From Spirochaetia bacterium (GTDB taxonomy: Bacteria; Spirochaetota; Spirochaetia; CAKZLE01): a stretch of 49,152 nt of DNA. Shown piece by piece: positions 1 to 8,106 of the stretch; position 1 is the first letter of the stretch; the number at the start of each line of letters is the position of its first letter. Where the stretch lies: contig JAIPFY010000020.1 in the NCBI GenBank assembly GCA_021736385.1, positions 1 through 49,152 on the forward strand, in the 5' to 3' direction. The position numbers and the translations under genes are program-made. Below the pieces are notes generated by a model. That model made no database searches. It had not been told where the DNA came from and saw only the letters and a list, made by a program, of their open reading frames with translations.

Positions 1-182
1 AAATTGACTGGAACCCTTACAGTTCCTATTTCTATCCTTCACTTTTCTTATTTCTCTGTCAAAAATCTACTGGAAGAGCTTCTTACAACTCTTTATGTGG
101 TGAGATGTTGTTCCCATCCCCCCGCTCACCCTCAGCTCGTTGCCTCAGTGCGCTCGATTGTTATACCAAAACCACCATCTAT
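1..182. other. Intergenic, left edge, no gene seen
   Basis: No credible coding region is seen here. The open frame that crosses it has no ribosome site, atypical composition and runs into the IS end. Upstream context is outside the window. Confidence 0.5.
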
Positions 183-188
183 TGTCAA

Positions 189-218
189 CCGCTATTCTGC
201 GGTTTTCCCGGATTTCTC
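189..218 (+). repeat. 30-bp direct repeat, left copy
   Basis: Identical to 2086-2115. It begins with the interrupted palindrome CCGC-TATTCT-GCGG followed by TTTT, so it could also form a small terminator-like hairpin. It is either a long target-site duplication or part of the IS left end. Confidence 0.8.
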
Positions 219-345
219 CTCATTCGAAAGTGATATTGTCTCAATGTAACGGCAGGGATACTGTCGTACAGAGGGATCGGGTCACAAACCATAGAAAGTG
301 ATTGAGTAGGATGCTTGAAACCGTTAGAGTACCCAACAATAGAAA

Positions 346-385
346 GGGTTGATTCTCATATTGGCTATCACCGGAGAATCAACCC
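346..385 (+). promoter_or_regulatory. Hairpin upstream of the transposase start
   Basis: GGGTTGATTCTC (346-357) and GAGAATCAACCC (374-385) form a perfect 12-bp stem with a 16-nt loop, just before the ribosome site (AGGTGG near 399-404) and the ATG at 412. Several IS elements use such a stem to limit translation from transcripts that enter from outside. That role is inferred here. Confidence 0.55.
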
Positions 386-411
386 AACCTCAACTAAAAG
401 GTGGACACAGT

Positions 412-1848
412 ATGCAATGGGACAGCGCAGCCGCACAAGTGATCAAAGACATCACAGAGAATAAAAACACAAAATATCGTGCTTCAATTCAGCTTGGAGT
501 GTCTGTACGTACCATCGAACGCCGAGTTGCCAAGTTCATGGAAAAAGGCCAGGAGTGCTTCATCCATGGTAATACGGGAAACCAACCAGCTAACAAACGA
601 GATCTTGAAAAGATCGCTAGCATCATAGAAGAGAACTCACTGGATGGTGCTAACTTCCGTGAGATCTCACGTATTCTGAATACGTATTTTCATATCACCA
701 TAAGTGATTCAACACTAAGAAGATATTACTACGGCAAAGGGGTTCTCTCACCCAAGTGCAAAAGAAGTACTCGTCGTGCCATGGTAAAGAAGCTCAAGCA
801 GCAGCAGAAGGATTCAAAACTCTCTCTGGAGAGTGCTGTGACCTTGTCAGCTCTTAAACAAGAGGAGCAATTGAGCTATTGGAAGCACCCAACCAAACCG
901 CGTTCAGCGATGTTCGGTCAGCGCATTGAGATGGATGCCTCCTCATATCACTGGATCAAAGGCATGGGGAAGATGACCTTGCATGTCGCCATAGATGATG
1001 CTACAGGCTACCTCGTAGGTCTGTGGCTCGAAGAGGAAGAGACCCTCCATGGGTATTATCAGCTGCTTGAGCAGATCCTTTCTCAACATGGGATCCCGCT
1101 TGAGATCAGAACCGATAAAAGGACAGTATTCACCTACAACCACAAAGGGAAGGCCAATCCAGAAAAGGATACCATGACACAGTTTGCCTATGCCTGTTCT
1201 AAACTCGGTATAGGTCTTCAGTGCAATTCAGATCCTGACTTTAAGCCAAAGGTAGAACGGGCTAATCAAACCCTTCAGGGCATACTACCCTTCCGCTTCG
1301 GTATGGAGGGGATCACAACAGCACAAGAAGCTAACACGTACCTCAAAGAGGTCTTCATCCCGCTATTCAACGCTGAATTCGGTTATACGTATGATATCGT
1401 CAAGGGTAATAAACAGTATGTCAAATCTGCCTTTATCGATTGCTCTCAAGAGCAGATACGAACGAATCTGGTGGTACTCAGTGAACGAGTGATCAATCAG
1501 GGCACCACCATCAGTGTGGACAAGCAGTACTATGAATTGCATAACGAGCACGGAAAGCGAGTAGCTATTGCTCCCAAGTCGCGTGTCACCCTCGCACGAG
1601 TCCTTGACGGCACTCTGTACGCCATTTCCCCCAAAGGTCAATGGTTCTTCACCCATCCCGTCCCTACGCGCTATGAGCATAATCCTGATGCGATTGTTGA
1701 ACCAGTGAAAAAACCGAAAACACCTCATACCCCTGCCCCAGGACATCCCTGGAGCTATAAGAGCCAGATGAAATTTCGTGAAAGTGATGCTCTGATGAAG
1801 AAGTTAAAACCGCTATACACTGATTATCCAGAACATCGCTTGACATAA
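412..1848 (+). CDS. IS1202-group (ISNCY) transposase
   Basis: DDE-type transposase of 478 residues. An N-terminal helix-turn-helix recognises the IS ends (the stretch reading SVRTIERRVAKF), and an integrase-like catalytic core follows. The three acidic catalytic residues are visible as EMDASSYHW, then IRTDKRTVF, then KPKVERANQTLQG. The frame is open upstream to a TTG at 349, but ATG 412 has an AGGTGG ribosome site and is preferred; the earlier start would place the hairpin stem inside the coding region. The gene looks full length and intact, so the element may still be active. It is unrelated to the neighbouring housekeeping operon, which lies on the other strand. Confidence 0.85.
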   Translation: MQWDSAAAQVIKDITENKNTKYRASIQLGVSVRTIERRVAKFMEKGQECFIHGNTGNQPANKRDLEKIASIIEENSLDGANFREISRILNTYFHITISDSTLRRYYYGKGVLSPKCKRSTRRAMVKKLKQQQKDSKLSLESAVTLSALKQEEQLSYWKHPTKPRSAMFGQRIEMDASSYHWIKGMGKMTLHVAIDDATGYLVGLWLEEEETLHGYYQLLEQILSQHGIPLEIRTDKRTVFTYNHKGKANPEKDTMTQFAYACSKLGIGLQCNSDPDFKPKVERANQTLQGILPFRFGMEGITTAQEANTYLKEVFIPLFNAEFGYTYDIVKGNKQYVKSAFIDCSQEQIRTNLVVLSERVINQGTTISVDKQYYELHNEHGKRVAIAPKSRVTLARVLDGTLYAISPKGQWFFTHPVPTRYEHNPDAIVEPVKKPKTPHTPAPGHPWSYKSQMKFRESDALMKKLKPLYTDYPEHRLT

Positions 1849-2172
1849 GAACATAAGGGAGTTCAGATCACCTCTCAAACCGATGAGTATCTCTCACCGG
1901 GGCTTCACTATGCCCGAATCCTTAGTCCATCTGGTTCATTGGTCTCTAATAAGAACAGGTCCGAATCCGGGTAGATGATACACTATTTTATATGCAATAT
2001 TACACTCTATGTTGGTGTGTACCGCCCAGCAGATATCATAAGATCAAAAGGGTTTTTTCTACGACATAATCGTTGCCGGTTGACACCGCTATTCTGCGGT
2101 TTTCCCGGATTTCTCTTCTCCGGTACTTCTGTCTGCCGGATCCACCCTGTATAGGGAGGGGATCACAGCTTC
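1849..2172. other. Intergenic: IS right flank and operon end
   Basis: Holds the right end of the IS (to 2085), the second 30-bp direct repeat, and about 50 bp downstream of the minus-strand housekeeping operon. On the minus strand GATCCCC and GGTGGATC near 2137-2162 can pair weakly around a CCC/GGG stem and may serve as the operon terminator. No coding region is seen. Confidence 0.5.
2086..2115 (+). repeat. 30-bp direct repeat, right copy
   Basis: Exact copy of 189-218, placed immediately after the CGGTTGACA end of the IS. Similarity stops right after this block. Confidence 0.8.
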
Positions 2173-2961
2173 TCAGCGGGCCTGCTGCAGCAGCAGCTGA
2201 GCGATCTGTGCGAATCCTGCTCCCCCTGCCTCTCGGGCGCAGTAGGCCGGTTCATCTGCCGCAGCCCAGCCTGCCCCGGCTATGCTGCCGACACCAAAGG
2301 AGAGTGGGAAGGCTCTGAACAGGGGGATATCGTTTGATGAATCCCCGCAGTAGATGGCCTGTTCATGCAGCTGTTCTCGGGAGAGAGCGTATCTGCTGTT
2401 CATGAAGAGTTCCACCATCGAGAGCTTGTCATAGCTGCCGAACCAGCAGTTCACATGGATCGAGCTCACCCCGAACGTGACCTGCTCACGTGTGCAGATC
2501 CCCGTCACCGCAGCGATCGCCTCATCGGTCATGAAGGGCTGCTCGCCGTGGTGGTCGAACGCCATATCATAGATCCTGCAGAACTGGTCAGATGAGAGCT
2601 TGCTGCCGGGCACCTCCTTGAGGACCTGCCTCATGAACTGCTCTGCCCGGTGCCCGTACCCCTCCTGTTCGATAGAGGGGTGACAGAAGGTCCTGCGGCG
2701 GCCCTCTTCCAGATAGTAGGCAAGCGCACCGCTTTCGGTGATCACCGCATCGATCGGCCACTGCCTGAGATAGATATCGGCCCAGCCGGCTGAACCGCCG
2801 GTGACGGGGATGATCAGATACCCCGCCCTGCTGAGAGCCCACAGAGCTTCGAGTGCCTGGGGATAGAGTTTCCCACTCGTGGTGATCGTGTCATCGACAT
2901 CAGTGAGAATATATCGCACCTGATCGAGTCGTCCCTGTTCCAGATCCTGCAAGCCCTTCAT
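2173..2961 (-). CDS. HAD-IIB family hydrolase (sugar phosphatase-like)
   Basis: Haloacid dehalogenase-superfamily phosphatase, probably cytosolic and acting on a phosphorylated metabolite; the substrate cannot be told. Motif I is TDVDDTIT near the N-terminus, motif II lies in VTGGSAGW, and motif IV is YCGDSSNDIPLF near the C-terminus, the DxxND form typical of Cof-type/type IIB enzymes. The length (about 262 residues) suits the family. I place the start at 2961, which has GAGGG nine bases upstream; an in-frame ATG at 2976 is possible but has a poorer site. It is the last gene of the thrS operon, starting a few bases after pgsA ends. Confidence 0.75.
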   Translation of the reverse strand: MKGLQDLEQGRLDQVRYILTDVDDTITTSGKLYPQALEALWALSRAGYLIIPVTGGSAGWADIYLRQWPIDAVITESGALAYYLEEGRRRTFCHPSIEQEGYGHRAEQFMRQVLKEVPGSKLSSDQFCRIYDMAFDHHGEQPFMTDEAIAAVTGICTREQVTFGVSSIHVNCWFGSYDKLSMVELFMNSRYALSREQLHEQAIYCGDSSNDIPLFRAFPLSFGVGSIAGAGWAAADEPAYCAREAGGAGFAQIAQLLLQQAR

Positions 2962-2983
2962 GCGTTCATCCCTCATCCAGCGC

Positions 2984-3571
2984 TCAGGAGCTCATATCGG
3001 CAAGATGCGTCTTCGCCCCGTTGAGATACGAGAGAAAAGAACCTATCGATGCCGCTGCTGCCAGGACGAAGACCCACCAGAGGACCGAAGCATAGAGTCC
3101 CAGCCAGGAGGCATCTTCTGTCAGCCGGAGAAGTACGGTATAGAGGATCCCCAGGATGGCAGATACGGCATAGAGGACCGCCTTCGATTTTCCCCAGATC
3201 GATGCTGCCATGGCCACCCCTTTTCCCATGAGGATCATACGGAGGAATGTCACTGACAATTCCCGATAGAGAATGATCAGAAAGACCCACAGCGGCATGA
3301 TCCCGGAGAAGGCAAGACAGACGAAGTAGGTCATCCTGCTGATGACATCGGAAAAGGGGTCAAGCACCTTACCCAGGTCGGTCACCATCTGATACCTTCG
3401 AGCGATGAACCCATCGAGCAGGTCACTGATCTCAATGAGCACATAGACCAGCAGCAGCAGCCAGGTCAGAGCCGGTGCGTTCATACCGGTCCAATTCGGG
3501 AGGAAGTAGAGCACGAAGAAGATCGGAGCGAGGAACAGACGCGATACGGTGAGTTTGTTCGGTATATTCAT
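2984..3571 (-). CDS. pgsA: CDP-alcohol phosphatidyltransferase (PgsA-like)
   Basis: Membrane enzyme joining CDP-diacylglycerol to an alcohol, most likely glycerol-3-phosphate, the first committed step to phosphatidylglycerol. The CDP-alcohol signature D-G-x2-A-R-x8-D-x3-D is complete in LDGFIARRYQMVTDLGKVLD followed by PFSD. The N-terminus (MNIPNKLTVSRL) is typical of PgsA, with hydrophobic segments on both sides of the active site. At 195 residues it has normal PgsA length. The gene starts nine bases after the peptidase gene with a G-rich ribosome site. Other family members (for example phosphatidylserine or inositol-phosphate synthases) cannot be fully excluded by eye. Confidence 0.85.
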   Translation of the reverse strand: MNIPNKLTVSRLFLAPIFFVLYFLPNWTGMNAPALTWLLLLVYVLIEISDLLDGFIARRYQMVTDLGKVLDPFSDVISRMTYFVCLAFSGIMPLWVFLIILYRELSVTFLRMILMGKGVAMAASIWGKSKAVLYAVSAILGILYTVLLRLTEDASWLGLYASVLWWVFVLAAAASIGSFLSYLNGAKTHLADMSS

Positions 3572-3580
3572 GAGAACCCC

Positions 3581-5089
3581 CTAGTCCAGATGATAGATAG
3601 CTGCATATTTCCTGTTCAGGTAATCGATGAAGTACTGTGGATCAAGCTGCTCCCCGGTCACCCGACTGAGCAGTTCCAGCGAGGGATAGATGCTCCCATG
3701 ACGGTAGATATGCTCATTGAGCCAGGAACCTGCTGCCCGCAGGTTCCCTGCAGCGATCTGTCTGCCGAGATCGGGGATGCTCAGTTCCATCGTCCGATAG
3801 AACTGAGATCCGAACAGATTGCCCAGTGCATAGGTCGGGAAGTATCCGAACAGACCGGCAGACCAGTGCACATCCTGCAGCACCCCTTCTGCATCAGTAG
3901 CCGGAACGATGCCGAGCAGCTCCTTCATCATATCATTCCAGGCTGCTGGCAGGTCGGTTACGGTAAGATCACCGCTGATCAGCGCTTTCTCCAGTTCGAA
4001 GCGCAGGATGATATGCAGAGAATAGGAGACTTCATCAGCGTTGACCCTGATCATCGAAGGTTCGACCTTGTTGACCCCCCGGACGAAAGCCTGCTCTGTG
4101 ACATCAGAGAGCTGCTCGGGGAAGAGGTCCTTCATCCTGGGGTAGTAGTGGTGCCAGAACTCCTCACTGCGGGCTATGACGTTCTCCCACAGCCGGGACT
4201 GGCTCTCATGGACTGCCATCGACACCCCCTGCGCAAGAACCGTCCCCCGGGTGGTGCTGTTAGAGGCTCCGAGTTCATAGAGGGCATGGCCGCCTTCATG
4301 GATCGTACTGAAGAGCGGGCTGCTTACCATCGGTTCATCATAGCGGGTCGTGATGCGTATATCATCATAGCCGACGGTCGTGGTGAACGGGTGGACCGCT
4401 TCGGCCATCTGTGCACGGGAGAAATCGAAGCCCATATCACGAAGGATCATCCTGCCGAAGGAGTCCTGCAGATCTCTGGGATAGTCTCGATAGAGAAAAG
4501 AGTCGTCGATCTGCGGCTGTGCAGCCACTGCCGATAACAGCTCGCTCACAGAGACCTTGAGAGGATCGAAGACCGCAGAGACCATCGATGAGCTCATCCC
4601 CGGTTCGTACTCATCTATCAGAGCATCGTACAGGTGTTCCCCATACCCCATAGCCTCTGCATAATCCCGCTTGAGTCCGATCATATGTTCAAGATTGTTG
4701 CTGAACAGGGAGAAATCACTCTGTTCCCGCGCCCCCGTCCATGCGGCCTGACCCGTTGAAGCCGCATGACTCAGATCCAGTACCAGCTGCCTGGGTATCT
4801 TCACCGTCCGGTCATACTCCCGGCGGTAGGTCCGTACGATCGCTCGCTGCACATCAGTGCAGTGCACGCCATCCTCTTCGAGCGCATCAAGCAGCTCACC
4901 CATCAGGGATGAGGTCTTCTTATCGTAGATATATCCCTGTATCAGGGAGATCTGATCAGACCTCCCCTCAAGGGCTTCACTGGGCATCTGGGTCTCTTCG
5001 TCCCACTCCAGCAGTGCTGAGTTCTGCTCCAGCAGCGTGAGTTCTCTATCTATGGCCTGCAGCTGTGCAAGCTCGCGGTCTCTGTTCAT
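3581..5089 (-). CDS. M32 family metallocarboxypeptidase
   Basis: Zinc carboxypeptidase of the Taq/M32 family, a cytosolic enzyme that trims C-terminal residues from peptides. The zinc motif HExxH is H264-E265-G-G-H268, and the family motif HESQSR (294-299) with WEN follows; the protein is almost wholly helical in appearance and 502 residues long, standard for M32. A strong AAGGAG lies before the ATG. It sits three bases after dedA and nine before pgsA, so it is translated from the same operon message; the link to lipid and tRNA-charging genes is probably historical rather than functional. Confidence 0.9.
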   Translation of the reverse strand: MNRDRELAQLQAIDRELTLLEQNSALLEWDEETQMPSEALEGRSDQISLIQGYIYDKKTSSLMGELLDALEEDGVHCTDVQRAIVRTYRREYDRTVKIPRQLVLDLSHAASTGQAAWTGAREQSDFSLFSNNLEHMIGLKRDYAEAMGYGEHLYDALIDEYEPGMSSSMVSAVFDPLKVSVSELLSAVAAQPQIDDSFLYRDYPRDLQDSFGRMILRDMGFDFSRAQMAEAVHPFTTTVGYDDIRITTRYDEPMVSSPLFSTIHEGGHALYELGASNSTTRGTVLAQGVSMAVHESQSRLWENVIARSEEFWHHYYPRMKDLFPEQLSDVTEQAFVRGVNKVEPSMIRVNADEVSYSLHIILRFELEKALISGDLTVTDLPAAWNDMMKELLGIVPATDAEGVLQDVHWSAGLFGYFPTYALGNLFGSQFYRTMELSIPDLGRQIAAGNLRAAGSWLNEHIYRHGSIYPSLELLSRVTGEQLDPQYFIDYLNRKYAAIYHLD

Positions 5090-5092
5090 CGT

Positions 5093-5761
5093 TCACTCCT
5101 TCGGTTCTTCGGGTTCTCCGGGTTCTGCAGGTTCTTCGGGTCTACCCATATAATGCCTGGACACCGCATACCCTGTCAGGAACAGCAGTCCGTAGATCAC
5201 CAGTGACACTGCAACCACCAGCGGTCTGGAGGGTACGACCCTGCCGATCGAACAGACCAGCACGAAGAGCACCCCGGTACTCATGACCACTCCGATGAGA
5301 TCCAGCAGCAGATACTGTCGATACGACAACTTCACGAACCCTGATGTCATATGCAGCAGATTCCTGAACCCGAACGGTATGACCCTGCCCAGTGTCAGCA
5401 GCATCGTACCATGATCGTTCAGCCTGCTTCGTACCAGATGCACCTTCGTATAGTACACGGTCCTTCCCGCTTTCGCCTGTGCATTCCTGTAGAGCGAGCG
5501 ACCTGTCACCGTGCGCTTTGCAGTCGGTTCCACGAGTCTTCCGATCCAGTAGGAGATCTGGTCCCCTGCGAAGGCCCCTGCGATCACCGCAGCGAACAGA
5601 CCATAGCGCAGTTCAGGGATCACCGCTGCAGCTGATGCTGCAAGAACCGTGATCACATCCTCGGGGATCGGCAGATTTGCCCCTGCAGCGATGAGAACAC
5701 CGAATATGAGGAGATATATCATCGGGCCGTGTTCAGTGACCCACAGAATAATCGTATCCAT
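5093..5761 (-). CDS. DedA family membrane protein
   Basis: Integral membrane protein of the DedA/SNARE-associated family, several members of which act in lipid carrier or phospholipid translocation. Hydrophobic segments alternate along the chain. Conserved features are LPIPEDV near residue 30 and GRVIPFGFRNLLHMTSG with the essential arginine in the second half. The C-terminus ends in a Pro/Glu-rich tail (PEEPAEPGEPEEPKE) encoded by short repeats. I place the start at 5761 with GGAGG five bases upstream; the GTG two codons earlier is less well spaced. It lies between thrS and the M32 peptidase gene. Confidence 0.8.
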   Translation of the reverse strand: MDTIILWVTEHGPMIYLLIFGVLIAAGANLPIPEDVITVLAASAAAVIPELRYGLFAAVIAGAFAGDQISYWIGRLVEPTAKRTVTGRSLYRNAQAKAGRTVYYTKVHLVRSRLNDHGTMLLTLGRVIPFGFRNLLHMTSGFVKLSYRQYLLLDLIGVVMSTGVLFVLVCSIGRVVPSRPLVVAVSLVIYGLLFLTGYAVSRHYMGRPEEPAEPGEPEEPKE

Positions 5762-5812
5762 GCACACCTCCGACCTGTCTCCTGACAGGTTTTCACCTAC
5801 CGTCGCACAATC

Positions 5813-7558
5813 CTACAGTACCTCTTTCAGGTTGATCTTCTCCTCCAGGAACTGGATAAAATCCTCAAGGGGGACCCCGTTCTCCTGTTTGCCGTCACGG
5901 TATCTGACCGATACGGCTCTGTTCTGCTCTTCCTTCTCTCCAAGGACCAGCATATAGGGGATCTTCTCCTTCTGGGCATTGCGTACCTTCGCATTGAGGC
6001 GGTCAGTGCCGAGGTCTCCCGACACACGGTAGCCCTCTTCCCTGAGCAGTGCCGTGATATCACGGGCATATCCGTTGAACGCTTCTGCGACCGGGATCAC
6101 TCTCACCTGCTCAGGAGCGAGCCATGGGGGGAACGCACCGGCATAATGCTCGAGCAGGACACCGAAGAATCGTTCTATGGAGCCAAGCAGTGCCCTGTGG
6201 ACCATGAACGGCTGCTTCTCTGCCCCGTCATTATCCACGAAGGTCATCTTGAACCGTTCAGGGAGGTTGAAATCGAACTGAACAGTGGACAACTGCCACT
6301 CCCTGCCGATCGCATCCTTGATCTTGAGATCGATCTTCGGTCCGTAGAACGCTCCACCGCCCTCATCCACATCATAGTCAAGGCCTTCAGCCTCGATGGC
6401 CTTTCTCAGGGACTCTGTGGCAAGGGCCCACTTCTCAGGTTCTCCCACACTCTTCTCGGGCATGGTCGACAGATAGGCACTGATCTCGGTGAACCCGAAG
6501 GACCGCAGCATGAACAGGGAGAATCTCAAGACTTCGAGGATCTCCTGTTCCACCTGAGCAGGGGTACAGATGATATGAGCATCATCCTGAGTGAAACCCC
6601 GAACCCGCAGCAGCCCGTGGAGTGCCCCCGCCTTCTCATAGCGGTAGACCGTACCGAGTTCAGCCCATCTGCAGGGCAGATCCCTGTAGGAGTGTTTGGT
6701 GTTGTTATAGATCATGATATGGAACGGGCAGTTCATCGGCTTCGCATAGTACTGCGCGTTGTCCATCTCCATCGCCGGGTACATCCCCTCTTTATAGAAA
6801 TCCAGATGCCCTGAGGTCTCCCAGAGCCAGGACTTACCCACGTGAGGAGTACTTACCATCTCATACCCGTTCTTATAGTGTTCCGCCCGCCAGAAGTCTT
6901 CGATCGCCAGACGGATCCTCGCTCCCTTGGGGTGCCAGTAGACCAGTCCGGGGCCGGCTTCTTCATGCAGGGAGAACAGATCCAGCTCCTTGCCGAGTTT
7001 TCTATGATCACGTTTCTCCACATCTTCAAGATGTTTGAGATAGAGCCTGAGCTCCTTGGGATTAGCCCAGGCCGTCCCGTAGATTCTCGTCAGCATGGGA
7101 TTGGTCTCTTTCCCACGCCAGTAGGCACCGGCGATGGAGAGCAGTTTGAAGGCCTGGGCATTGAGCTGTTTGGTATTCTCCACATGCGGACCCCGGCAGA
7201 GATCGATGAACCCACCGAGCTCATAGATCGAGACTTCCTCATCTTCGGGGATGGCCTTGAGCAGCTCGAGCTTGTAGTACTGCTGTGCGAACAGCTGCTG
7301 TGCTTCGGCTCTGGTCACAGTCTTTCGAACAAAGTCCTTCTGTTCTTTGATGATCGCTGTCATCCGTTCGGTTATCTCATCCAGATCAGCCGGGATCAGC
7401 TGTCTGGGAAGATCGAAATCATAGTAAAAACCGGTCTCAATCGCCGGGCCTATCGCGATCTGTGCATCTGGGAACATCTGAAGCACCGCTTCAGCCATCA
7501 CATGTGCCATAGAGTGTCTGATCTTGTGGAGTCTCTCATCCATCACCGCTTTTGCCAT
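5813..7558 (-). CDS. thrS: Threonyl-tRNA synthetase lacking the TGS domain
   Basis: Charges tRNA-Thr with threonine. The editing domain comes first, with its HxxxH (H15, H19) and C121-R-G-P-H125, then the class II catalytic core with zinc ligands C277 and H328, then the anticodon-binding domain. The usual N-terminal TGS domain of 60-odd residues is absent: the protein is 581 residues and begins just before the editing domain, as in known spirochaete ThrS. A GTG at 7561 is in frame, but ATG 7558 has AGGAGG at better spacing (6 nt). It heads a five-gene operon and is preceded by a T-box leader that should raise expression when uncharged tRNA-Thr builds up. Confidence 0.97.
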   Translation of the reverse strand: MAKAVMDERLHKIRHSMAHVMAEAVLQMFPDAQIAIGPAIETGFYYDFDLPRQLIPADLDEITERMTAIIKEQKDFVRKTVTRAEAQQLFAQQYYKLELLKAIPEDEEVSIYELGGFIDLCRGPHVENTKQLNAQAFKLLSIAGAYWRGKETNPMLTRIYGTAWANPKELRLYLKHLEDVEKRDHRKLGKELDLFSLHEEAGPGLVYWHPKGARIRLAIEDFWRAEHYKNGYEMVSTPHVGKSWLWETSGHLDFYKEGMYPAMEMDNAQYYAKPMNCPFHIMIYNNTKHSYRDLPCRWAELGTVYRYEKAGALHGLLRVRGFTQDDAHIICTPAQVEQEILEVLRFSLFMLRSFGFTEISAYLSTMPEKSVGEPEKWALATESLRKAIEAEGLDYDVDEGGGAFYGPKIDLKIKDAIGREWQLSTVQFDFNLPERFKMTFVDNDGAEKQPFMVHRALLGSIERFFGVLLEHYAGAFPPWLAPEQVRVIPVAEAFNGYARDITALLREEGYRVSGDLGTDRLNAKVRNAQKEKIPYMLVLGEKEEQNRAVSVRYRDGKQENGVPLEDFIQFLEEKINLKEVL

Positions 7559-7596
7559 CACATTCCTCCTGTTGTCTGTACCGGCAGTGCCTGCAC

Positions 7597-7925
7597 AAAA
7601 AAGCCTTCATGCTCTGCGTCCTGATCGCACAGCACTCTGGTATCATAACCATAGATGTACTCTGCAAGGACGAAAAACATAAAGGCTCTTGCCCTGGTCT
7701 TCCGCGGTTCCACCTTACTTCCGTTCTTTCATACGAAAGAGACAGCGCTTCATTGACTCTTTTACGCAGAGATACGGCAGACCCTACTGACTCAGGCTTC
7801 CCATGAGTGTTCGAATCGCAGCTCCGGAGGGGTGTTCAAAGGGAGTTCATCAGGCATCTTTCAGCCGAACGGATGCCTTCTCTCTTCATGACTGTACCTT
7901 CTACTCGTCTCCATCATTGCCTTTC
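7597..7925 (-). ncRNA. T-box riboswitch leader, threonine specifier
   Basis: Read on the minus strand. Stem I has an AGTA motif (7905-7902), an AGAGAG stretch, a distal helix GGCATC/GATGCC capping the CGGCTGAAAG loop (7867-7858), and a specifier region GAAC-ACC, where ACC (7833-7831) is a Thr codon. A stem III hairpin TCTTTC-GTAT-GAAAGA (7740-7725) precedes the T-box sequence AAGGTGGAACCGCGG (7716-7702), one base off the classic AGGGTGGNACCGCG. Downstream, AGCCTTTATG (7687-7678) pairs with CATGAAGGCT (7611-7602), CGTCCT with AGGACG inside it, and TTTTTT follows: a terminator just before thrS. Uncharged tRNA-Thr is expected to favour readthrough. Family knowledge is applied; the fold was drawn by eye. 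Confidence 0.85.
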
Positions 7926-7933
7926 AATGTTAA

Positions 7934-7961
7934 TAATTATCATTCGGACAGATTTTGTCAA
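7934..7961 (-). promoter_or_regulatory. thrS promoter
   Basis: On the minus strand TTGACA (7961-7956), a 16-base spacer and TAATTA (7939-7934) precede the T-box leader. The -35 is perfect and the -10 is weaker. Confidence 0.6.
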
Positions 7962-8042
7962 CAAGAACCGCTGCCCCATCACATCTTTTCTCCCGATGTT
8001 TCATCCTCAGATCGATCTGCTGCACATTCTTCCCTTTTTCGC

Positions 8043-8071
8043 TTGACACAATATTTATTTATCGATATATT
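8043..8071 (+). promoter_or_regulatory. Promoter of the iron alcohol dehydrogenase gene
   Basis: TTGACA (8043-8048), 17 bases, TATATT (8066-8071): a near-consensus sigma-70 promoter. The operator palindrome overlaps its -10 element. Confidence 0.8.
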
Positions 8072-8089
8072 TTAATCGATAAATAAATA
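8052..8089 (+). promoter_or_regulatory. Operator palindrome, ATCGAT-N8-ATCGAT
   Basis: Perfect 15-base arms (8052-8066 and 8075-8089) separated by 8 bases, each ending in ATCGAT at the inner side. It covers the spacer, the -10 and the start of transcription, so a bound protein should repress. The same ATCGAT-N8-ATCGAT core lies in the adhE promoter (37901-37920). The binding protein is not known. Confidence 0.7.
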
Positions 8090-8106
8090 ACCATAGGAGG
8101 AGACGT

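Larger units (their letters stand above)
183..2085 (+). mobile_element. IS1202-group (ISNCY) insertion sequence
   Basis: A single transposase gene is flanked by short ends that match as an inverted repeat: TGTCAACCG at 183-191 and CGGTTGACA at 2077-2085. This gives a 1.9-kb element, about the size expected of the IS1202 group. The boundary is uncertain because an identical 30-bp direct repeat (189-218 and 2086-2115) overlaps the left end and abuts the right end. If that repeat is a long target duplication, which is known in this group, the element would be 219-2085. The stretches without a gene on either side of the transposase are IS flanks. Confidence 0.65.
7562..8106. other. Divergent intergenic region thrS / iron ADH
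   Basis: A 545-base gap without a gene. The minus-strand half is the thrS promoter and T-box leader (7597-7961). The plus-strand half ends with the promoter and palindromic operator of the iron alcohol dehydrogenase (8043-8089). Nothing is seen in the roughly 80 bases between. Open frames across it are not convincing. Confidence 0.8.

Noticed and set aside
4-249. Open frame at the left edge
   Set aside because: No ribosome site, odd composition, and it runs into the IS end.
3590-4537. Long open frame on the plus strand
   Set aside because: It lies antisense to the M32 peptidase gene, whose motifs and operon position are clear.
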